Assembly (NCBI GenBank): GCA_016789625.1
Contig: JAEUQS010000569.1
Span: 1 to 12,938 of the forward strand
Length of the DNA stretch: 12,938 nt
From: Acidobacteriota bacterium
GTDB lineage: Bacteria > Acidobacteriota > Thermoanaerobaculia > UBA5066
Direction of reading: 5' to 3'
Below the pieces are notes generated by a model that worked only from the letters and a program-made list of their open reading frames with translations, ran no database searches and was not told the DNA's origin. This document shows positions 8,105 to 12,938 of this stretch, piece by piece (the stretch's first letter is position 1; the number at the start of each line of letters is the position of its first letter). A program made the translations under genes and the position numbers.

Positions 8105-9387
8105 ACGAAGAGAACGCGACGGCGGGCGCCGAAGAGACCCTCGCGGGAGCCCGGGCCCCGGTGCTCTTTCGAGGCGCGGTGCACGGGCTCCTCTCCCGCA
8201 TCGCCGAAGGCCGCCTCACGCTCTCGGACGCCTGGGGCACCGTGACGTTCGGCGATCCCACGGCGAAGCTCGCGGCCGAGGTCTCCGTGCACGACGCGCG
8301 CGCCTACCGGCAGGCGGTCCTGGGCGGCGACGTGGGGTTCGCCGAGGGCTACATCGATGGCGCCTGGAGCAGCCCCGATCTCGCCCGGGTGACGCGCCTC
8401 GCCGTACGCAACCTGAGCGCGTTCAACGCCGGCGCGTCGGCCACCGCGTCCGTCTCGACGCTCGTCAACCGCGTGCTCCACTTCCTCAACCGCAACACCG
8501 AGCGCGGCAGCCGCAGGAACATCGCGGCGCACTACGACCTCGGAAACGCCTTCTACCGGCTCTTTCTCGACGAGCAGCTCGTGTACTCGGCCGCCGTCTT
8601 CCCGACTCCGGAGGCGAGCCTCGAGGCCGCGCAGGTCGAGAAGCTCGATCGCATCTGCCGGAAGCTCCGCCTCGGGCCCGGCCACCACCTTCTCGAGATC
8701 GGCACCGGCTGGGGGGCGTTCGCGATCCACGCGGCCCGGCGCACCGGCTGCCGGGTGACGACGACGACGATCAGCCCTTCGCAGTACGCCCACGCGAAGG
8801 CGCGCATCGCCGAGGAGGGCCTCGGGGACCGCGTCACGCTGCTCCTCGAGGACTATCGCAAGCTCACGGGCACGTTCGACCGCATCGTCTCGATCGAGAT
8901 GTTCGAGGCCGTCGGCTTCGCGAACTACGACACGTACTTCCGCGCCGTCGACCGCCTGCTCGCGCCCGATGGCTCGATGCTGCTCCAGACGATCACGCTC
9001 CCCGAGCAGCGCTTCGCGGCCTACCGCAGGCAGCCGGACTTCATCCAGACGCATGTCTTTCCCGGCGCGGAGCTGGCGTCTCTCTCGGGCATCGCGCGAT
9101 CCCTGGCGCGGGTCTCGGACCTCACGATCCTGAGCCTCGAGGACATCGGCCTTCATTACGCACGCACGCTGCGCGTCTGGCGCGAGCGCTTCCACGCACG
9201 GCTCCGCGAGGTGCGGGCCCAGGGCTTCGACGAGCGCTTCGTGAGGCTCTGGGACTACTACCTCGCCTACTGCGAGAGCGCCTTCGCCGAGCGGGCCATC
9301 GGGGACGCTCAGCTCGTGCTCGTGAAGAACCTCGCGGCCGCACCGCTCCTCGACGAGCTCCCCCCAGGCGGAGAATCGCGTTCATGA
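8101..9387 (+). CDS. Cyclopropane-fatty-acid-synthase-family SAM methyltransferase (UfaA1/UfaM-like)
   Basis: Predicted to add a methyl or methylene group from S-adenosylmethionine to unsaturated acyl chains of membrane phospholipids. The 428 residues hold an N-terminal domain (about 20-135), then HYDLGNAFYRLFLD at about 144-157, the SAM-binding motif EIGTGWGAFA at 199-208, SIEMFEAVGF at 265-273, LLQTITL at 294-300, DFIQTHVFPG at 313-322 and LHYARTLRVW at 351-360. Against E. coli Cfa (Cys139, Glu239, His266, Tyr317), the Glu (269) and Tyr (353) are kept, but the Cys is Ala164 (YSAAVF) and the His is Gln296. Gln in LLQ-T/A-I is, from memory, a mark of the UfaA1-like subgroup that travels with DUF1365. 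This argues against a classical cyclopropane synthase. The ATG overlaps the DUF1365 stop and the stop overlaps the next ATG, each by four bases. Family sure, product unknown. Confidence 0.92.
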   Translation: MNEENATAGAEETLAGARAPVLFRGAVHGLLSRIAEGRLTLSDAWGTVTFGDPTAKLAAEVSVHDARAYRQAVLGGDVGFAEGYIDGAWSSPDLARVTRLAVRNLSAFNAGASATASVSTLVNRVLHFLNRNTERGSRRNIAAHYDLGNAFYRLFLDEQLVYSAAVFPTPEASLEAAQVEKLDRICRKLRLGPGHHLLEIGTGWGAFAIHAARRTGCRVTTTTISPSQYAHAKARIAEEGLGDRVTLLLEDYRKLTGTFDRIVSIEMFEAVGFANYDTYFRAVDRLLAPDGSMLLQTITLPEQRFAAYRRQPDFIQTHVFPGAELASLSGIARSLARVSDLTILSLEDIGLHYARTLRVWRERFHARLREVRAQGFDERFVRLWDYYLAYCESAFAERAIGDAQLVLVKNLAAAPLLDELPPGGESRS

Positions 9388-9713
9388 ACCCGATTCGTGC
9401 CTTCGCCGTCGTGGTCCTCGTCGCCATGCTCTGCGTCACGGGCTGGGCGAGCCTGAAGCTCCCGCTCTGGGAGGCCGGGCCGTACGTCTCCGATCCCTGG
9501 AGCGTCGCCACGCTGTTCGATGCCTACTGCGGTTTCCTCACGTTCTATCTCTGGGTGCTCTACAAGGAGCGCTCGCCGCTCGCGCGCGGGGTCTGGCTCG
9601 TCCTCGTCCTCACGCTCGGCAACATCGCGATGGCGGGCTATCTCCTCCGCGAGACCTTTCGGGTCGGAAAGGGGGCCACGATGAAGGACCTCCTCACGGT
9701 CCAGCATGGCTGA
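9384..9713 (+). CDS. Small DUF1475-like three-helix membrane protein
   Basis: A 109-residue inner-membrane protein with three predicted helices at about 5-22, 42-60 and 67-87. Between the first two is the loop WEAGPYVSDPWSVATLFDAY, and FYLWVLYKERSP follows helix two. The D-P-W/D-A-Y and W-V-L-Y-K-E pattern resembles DUF1475; this assignment is from memory and moderately sure. The ATG at 9384 overlaps the methyltransferase stop as ATGA, with GGAG about 10 bases upstream. The end overlaps the DUF1295 gene by 8 bases. Its place between the methyltransferase and a membrane reductase-like protein suggests it helps hold or assemble the lipid-modifying enzymes at the membrane, or is a subunit of the DUF1295 protein; that is inference. 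Confidence 0.8.
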   Translation: MNPIRAFAVVVLVAMLCVTGWASLKLPLWEAGPYVSDPWSVATLFDAYCGFLTFYLWVLYKERSPLARGVWLVLVLTLGNIAMAGYLLRETFRVGKGATMKDLLTVQHG

Positions 9714-10497
9714 GGCCCTTCGGCTCCTCGGGCTCGGGCTGGGCCTCGTGGCCTTCACGATGACGGTCACCTGGCTCGTGGCGACGCGGCGCAGGAACGC
9801 CGGCATCGTGGACGTCACCTGGACGTTCAACCTCGGCCTCCTCGCCGTCCTCTACGCCGTTCTCGCGAACGGGGCCCTCGAGCGCCGCGTGCTCGTGGGC
9901 GCTCTCGCTGGCTTCTGGGCACTCAGGCTCGGGCTGCATCTCGCGGTGCGCGTGGCCGGCGAGCCCGAGGACGGCCGGTACGCCGCGCTTCGCGAGGAGT
10001 GGACCCGGAAGGGCCTCGCCGTCGACGGACGCTTCCTCGTCTTCTTCCTGTTCCAGGGGCTCCTCGATGTGGTGCTGTCGCTCCCCTATCTCCTGGCCTG
10101 CCTCTCGCCCACGCGCGGCCTCGGCGCCTTCGAGCTCACCGGCGCGGCTCTCGTCGCCCTGGCGCTCGCGGGCGAGGCCGTGGCCGACGCCCAGCTCCGG
10201 AGGTTCAAGGCCAGCCCGTCGAGCCGCGGAAAGACCTGCCGCGTGGGGCTCTGGTCTCTCTCGCGCCACCCGAACTACTTCTTCGAGTGGCTCGTGTGGG
10301 TGGGCTTTGCCGTCATCGCGTTCCCCGCGCCGTGGGGCTTCCTGGGCCTCGTCTCGCCGCTCCTCATCTACCACTTCCTCGTGAACGTCACCGGCATCCC
10401 CGCGACGGAGGCCCATGCCGTGAAGAGCCGGGGCGACGACTACCGCGAATACCAGCGCACCACCAGTGCCTTCTTCCCGTGGTTCCCGAAACGATGA
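9706..10497 (+). CDS. DUF1295 (steroid 5-alpha-reductase-like) membrane protein
   Basis: A 263-residue polytopic membrane protein of the COG3752/DUF1295 group, within the wider steroid 5-alpha-reductase/isoprenylcysteine methyltransferase fold. Seen: NAGIVDVTWTFN at about 31-42, DAQLRRFKASP at about 161-171, the diagnostic GLWSLSRHPNYFFEWLVWVG at about 181-200, and the C-terminal VTGIPATEAHAVKSRGDDYREYQRTT region at about 228-253, which ends in FFPWFP. Family members that have been studied reduce double bonds with NADPH or methylate; this one has no known substrate. As the last gene of the overlapped operon after a CFA-type methyltransferase, a likely job is reducing a methylated or methylene acyl intermediate. 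The ATG at 9706 lies inside the end of the DUF1475-like gene, and the stop faces a convergent gene 34 bases away. Confidence 0.9.
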   Translation: MAEALRLLGLGLGLVAFTMTVTWLVATRRRNAGIVDVTWTFNLGLLAVLYAVLANGALERRVLVGALAGFWALRLGLHLAVRVAGEPEDGRYAALREEWTRKGLAVDGRFLVFFLFQGLLDVVLSLPYLLACLSPTRGLGAFELTGAALVALALAGEAVADAQLRRFKASPSSRGKTCRVGLWSLSRHPNYFFEWLVWVGFAVIAFPAPWGFLGLVSPLLIYHFLVNVTGIPATEAHAVKSRGDDYREYQRTTSAFFPWFPKR

Positions 10498-10531
10498 CGG
10501 GCGGCAAGAGTTACAGCGCGGGCGATCGTTC

Positions 10532-10906
10532 TTACGACGACGTTCCGGACGAGGTCGGTGCCGCGGGTGCCTTCGGGGTCTCGGTGGGCGGCGCGAAGCC
10601 CGAAGGCGTCTGGAACATCGCCGGGGTCTTGAGCGTGTCGGGGACCCGCGTCGTGACCCGGGGCGGCTCGGGCGCGCGGAACCCGTACGGAGGAACCGAT
10701 CCCGTGGGGGGCCCGGTCATCGTGGGGGTTGGCGAGGGCGTTGGTGTGGGGGTCTCCGTGCCCGTGGGCGACGGCACCGGCGTGGGGACCGGTGTGGGAG
10801 ACGAGACCGGTGACAGGGCCCGGGAACGCGCGTTGGAACGGGGCGCCTGTGCCGCCATCGGAGCGGTGGTCCCCACGAGAGCGAGCAGGGCGGCGAGGAC
10901 TCTCAT
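10532..10906 (-). CDS. Small exported Pro/Thr-rich protein
   Basis: A 124-residue predicted secreted or periplasmic protein of unknown role. Seen: a signal peptide (MRVLAALLALVGTTAPMAAQ, cleavage likely near residues 19-21), then a P-T/P-V/P-S repeat region at about 32-62 and a Pro-rich, low-complexity remainder to residue 124. No folded domain is apparent. A run of G (GGGGGGG on the minus strand) 5 bases before the ATG could serve as ribosome site. The plus-strand frame opposite is also open and glycine/valine-rich, but it lacks start-site support. The signal peptide makes this strand the better choice. It points against the flanking lipid genes and stands head to head with another exported Pro/Thr-rich protein 80 bases away. 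Could be a linker-type surface protein. Confidence 0.6.
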   Translation of the reverse strand: MRVLAALLALVGTTAPMAAQAPRSNARSRALSPVSSPTPVPTPVPSPTGTETPTPTPSPTPTMTGPPTGSVPPYGFRAPEPPRVTTRVPDTLKTPAMFQTPSGFAPPTETPKAPAAPTSSGTSS

Positions 10907-10986
10907 GGCGACCCCCCCGCAAGCCCGGTGCCGGTGTCGCGCGGCCCGGGGATTGCGAAGTGCCTCCGTGGATGGAGGGCTTCACG

Positions 10987-11484
10987 ATGGACACGCGCAC
11001 CTTTCTCGCCCGCCTGGGCGCCCTGACCCTGACGGTTCTCGTCCCCACGGCTTCCCCGGCCCTGGCTCAGTCCCGTCCGGCCCCGACGGCTCCCGTTTCG
11101 GCCACACCCATCCCGATCACCCAGCAGCCGACGGGCTCGGTGGATCCTTCACAGCAGACCGGGACGCTGCCGGGGCTCCCCGGAGTGAGCGACCCGCGAG
11201 GGGTCGCCACGGGGCCGACGCCCAACTCGAACACCGTGCCGAGCCCGGGCTACGACGTCTCGGGCCTGGTCGTCGCCTACGAGCCCGGGAAGTCCATCTC
11301 TCTTCGGGCCTCGAACGGCGTCGTCCGGACGATCGGTCTCCCGGCGAACCTCAACGTGCCGCCGGATCTCACGAATGGCCGGTACGCCACGGTGAGGCTC
11401 CAGCGAAGGGCGAAGGGCCCGCCCGCCGTTCTGGCCGTGTCCATGAGCCAACCGCCCCTCCTGAGGATCCAGAAAAAGTCCTGA
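10987..11484 (+). CDS. Exported protein with Pro/Thr linker and small beta-rich domain
   Basis: A 165-residue predicted periplasmic or surface protein. Residues 1-28 form a signal peptide (charged start, hydrophobic core LGALTLTVLVP, cleavage after ALA). Residues 29-88 are a Pro/Thr/Ser/Gly linker. Residues 89-155 look like a small beta-barrel (VSGLVVAYEPGKSISLRA, then NGVVRTIGLP, then NGRYATVRL), reminiscent of OB-like or DUF5666 domains, though that similarity is only by eye. The start ATG at 10987 has a clear GGAGGG ribosome site 7 bases upstream. The next gene, a methyltransferase, starts 34 bases after its stop, so the two may share a transcript. Function unknown; a periplasmic binding or scaffold role is possible. 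Confidence 0.75.
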   Translation: MDTRTFLARLGALTLTVLVPTASPALAQSRPAPTAPVSATPIPITQQPTGSVDPSQQTGTLPGLPGVSDPRGVATGPTPNSNTVPSPGYDVSGLVVAYEPGKSISLRASNGVVRTIGLPANLNVPPDLTNGRYATVRLQRRAKGPPAVLAVSMSQPPLLRIQKKS

Positions 11485-11518
11485 GCCGGAGCCACCGCGG
11501 CGGGAAGGGCGCCCGCCC

Positions 11519-12580
11519 GTGAATCGAGCCGAAGCGCCCCGCGACGGATGGTCTCTCACGGCCGCCGAGCTCGGGCTCCTGCCCGACGCCGTGATCCGGG
11601 CGGGCATCCGCCGGCTGCTCACGCAACGGCTGCGCGAGGAAGAGGCCGGGGACGTCGAGGCCTCACAGAGACGGCACGAGGCGATCGTCCGGGCCATGAG
11701 AACCGCTCCCATCGCGGTCGAGACCCGCGCCGCGAACGATCAGCACTACGAGGTGCCTCCCGCGTTTTTCACGTACGCCCTCGGACCGAACCTCAAGTAC
11801 AGCTCCGCGCTCTTCGGCCCGGACGTCACGGATCTCGGCGCGGCCGAGGAAGCCATGCTCGCGCTCACCACCGAACGGGCCGGCCTCGAAGACGGGCAGG
11901 ACGTTCTCGAGCTCGGCTGCGGCTGGGGCTCACTGACGCTCTACGCCGCACGGCGCTTTCCCCGCGCGCGCATCACTGCCGTTTCGAACTCCCGGGACCA
12001 GCGGGCGTTCATCGAGGCACGCGCGGCCGAGCGGGGCCTCTCGAACGTCCGTGTGCTGACGGCCGACATGAACGACTTCGAGGCGCCCGGTATCTACGAC
12101 CGCATCGTCTCGGTGGAGATGCTCGAGCACATGCGCAACTGGGAAGCGCTCCTCGCGCGCGTCGCGAGCTGGCTGCGGGAAGACGGACGCCTCTTCATCC
12201 ACATCTTCACGCACCGCACCAACGCCTATTTCTTCGATGCGAAGCCCGGAGACGACACGGACTGGATGGCCCGCAACTTCTTCTCCGGCGGGCTCATGCC
12301 CTCGGACCGGCTTCTGCATTCGTTCTCCCGCGATCTCGCCGTGGAACGCCACTGGTGCGTCTCGGGAACCCACTACGAGAAGACGGCCGCGCGGTGGCTC
12401 GGGAACCTCGACCGGCACCGCAGCGAGGTCCTCGCGCTCTTCGAGAGGACCTACGGAAAGCCCGAGGCGCGCAGACGCTTCGGCGCCTGGCGCCTCTTCT
12501 TCATGGCCTGTGAGGAGCTCTGGGGCTACCGCGGAGGGAACGAATGGCTCGTGAGCCACTATCTGCTCTCACGGCGGTAG
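11519..12580 (+). CDS. CFA-superfamily SAM methyltransferase, coclaurine N-methyltransferase-like
   Basis: A second methyltransferase of 353 residues, clearly different from the one at 8101. Seen: NDQHYEVPPAFFTYALGPNL at about 73-92, KYSSALFGP at about 93-101, SAM motif ELGCGWGSLTLYAA at 131-144, VEMLEHMRNWE at about 199-209, LFIHIFTHR at about 225-233, DWMARNFFSGGLMPS at about 248-262, and SGTHYEKTAARWLGNLD at about 282-298. These match the plant coclaurine/tetrahydroprotoberberine N-methyltransferase branch, whose catalytic Glu-His pair corresponds here to Glu203-His204. In bacteria this branch has no settled function that I know; lipid or amine methylation are both possible. The Cys of cyclopropane synthases is Ser here (YSS). 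The start is GTG 11519 with GGGAAGGG about 10 bases upstream. The context next to the lipid operon favours a related substrate. Confidence 0.88.
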   Translation: MNRAEAPRDGWSLTAAELGLLPDAVIRAGIRRLLTQRLREEEAGDVEASQRRHEAIVRAMRTAPIAVETRAANDQHYEVPPAFFTYALGPNLKYSSALFGPDVTDLGAAEEAMLALTTERAGLEDGQDVLELGCGWGSLTLYAARRFPRARITAVSNSRDQRAFIEARAAERGLSNVRVLTADMNDFEAPGIYDRIVSVEMLEHMRNWEALLARVASWLREDGRLFIHIFTHRTNAYFFDAKPGDDTDWMARNFFSGGLMPSDRLLHSFSRDLAVERHWCVSGTHYEKTAARWLGNLDRHRSEVLALFERTYGKPEARRRFGAWRLFFMACEELWGYRGGNEWLVSHYLLSRR

Positions 12581-12589
12581 GCTCCGCGC

Positions 12590-12938
12590 ATGAGCGACGA
12601 CGCCGGTTTCCTGAAGGCCGTCACCTCGGGTGATCTCGAAGAGGTGCGAAGGCGCCTCGCGGAGAGTCCTGCCCTCGCGGGAGCGTGCAACGAAGCCGGC
12701 ACGCCGGCGACGCTCCTCGCGCTCTACCATCAGAAAAACGACCTCGCGGCGCTCCTCGTCGCGGCGAAGAGCTCCCTGTCGGTCTTCGAAGCCGCCGCGT
12801 TCGGGAGAACGGCGTCCCTCGCCACGCTTCTCGACGCGGACCCGGCGCTCGCCGACGCCTTCGCCGGGGATGGCTTCAACCCCCTCGGCCTGGCGGCCTT
12901 CTTCGGTCACGAGGAGGCCGTCGCGCTGCTCCTGGAGC
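12590..12938 (+). CDS. Ankyrin-repeat protein, N-terminal part (continues beyond window)
   Basis: From the ATG at 12590 the frame is open to the window end (116 codons). It begins MSDDAGFLKAVTSGDLEEVR, and the visible part shows ankyrin-type helix pairs: FLKAVTSGDLEEVRRRLAESP, then TPATLLALYHQKNDLAALLV, then FEAAAFGRTASLATLLDADP, then NPLGLAAFFGHEEAVALLLE. The recurrent pattern A-x-x-G-x-x-x-x-x-x-x-L-L is typical of ankyrin repeats, which mediate protein-protein contacts. There is no signal peptide. It starts 9 bases after the methyltransferase stop, so it is probably in the same transcript, but ankyrin proteins say little about function. The start has only a weak purine stretch upstream. 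Confidence 0.85.
   Translation, partial: MSDDAGFLKAVTSGDLEEVRRRLAESPALAGACNEAGTPATLLALYHQKNDLAALLVAAKSSLSVFEAAAFGRTASLATLLDADPALADAFAGDGFNPLGLAAFFGHEEAVALLLE

Noticed and set aside
5973..9195. Long minus-strand frames opposite the flavoprotein and methyltransferase (5973-7211, 7987-9195)
   Set aside because: Shadows: Glu/Arg/Val-rich, no motif, opposite well-recognised enzymes.
10907..10986. Divergent promoter between the two exported-protein genes
   Set aside because: I looked on both strands and saw ribosome sites but no convincing -10/-35 pair.
9999..11522. 507-codon plus-strand open frame running through the DUF1295 end, the spacer and the exported protein gene
   Set aside because: It is out of frame with two supported genes and has low-complexity Arg/Pro/Gly content. 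The segment after ATG 10494 is Gly/Val-rich and loses to the signal-peptide gene on the other strand.

Overview
The window is very GC-rich, densely packed bacterial DNA with coding on both strands. Lol-type lipoprotein-sorting genes (lolC/E-like permease and lolD) indicate a Gram-negative, two-membrane bacterium. No sequence here fixes the phylum. The combination of lysS-lolC-lolD order, high GC and a long unrecognised coiled-coil protein would suit an Acidobacteriota- or Deltaproteobacteria-like lineage, but that is a guess. I see no rRNA, tRNA, CRISPR, insertion sequence or phage gene, and no gene-free stretch longer than about 80 bases.

Left part, minus strand (1-5013). Reading leftwards there is a 576-residue protein of unknown function, then lysS (class II lysyl-tRNA synthetase), a LolC/E-type permease that overlaps the lysS stop codon, and lolD, which overlaps the permease end and runs off the window edge. 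Two G/C-run hairpins and a candidate lysS promoter lie between the 576-residue gene and lysS. At 5047-5054 a divergent promoter with interlocked -10 boxes separates this block from the plus-strand genes. Its plus-strand product, hpt, seems to be leaderless.

Middle, plus strand (5061-10497). hpt (purine salvage) and ridA (enamine/imine deaminase) are followed by a tightly overlapped five-gene lipid-modification operon: a FAD-dependent amine-oxidase-like flavoprotein, a DUF1365 protein, a cyclopropane-fatty-acid-synthase-family methyltransferase, a small DUF1475-like membrane protein and a DUF1295 (steroid 5-alpha-reductase-like) membrane protein. The first three genes are a trio known from several phyla (M. 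tuberculosis Rv0449c-Rv0448c-ufaA1; related genes in alphaproteobacteria). That trio is linked to methyl-branched or furan fatty acids and membrane oxidative stress. The methyltransferase lacks the Cys and His of the canonical cyclopropane-synthase active site, so it probably makes something other than a cyclopropane.

Right part (10532-12938). Two small exported Pro/Thr-rich proteins stand head to head (10532-10906 minus, 10987-11484 plus). They are followed by a second, distinct member of the same methyltransferase superfamily, resembling plant coclaurine N-methyltransferase, and by the start of an ankyrin-repeat protein cut by the window edge. The most interesting unit is 6009-12580: two diverged lipid-type methyltransferases, a flavoenzyme, a 5-alpha-reductase-like enzyme and accessory proteins that together could methylate and then oxidise or reduce acyl chains of membrane phospholipids.
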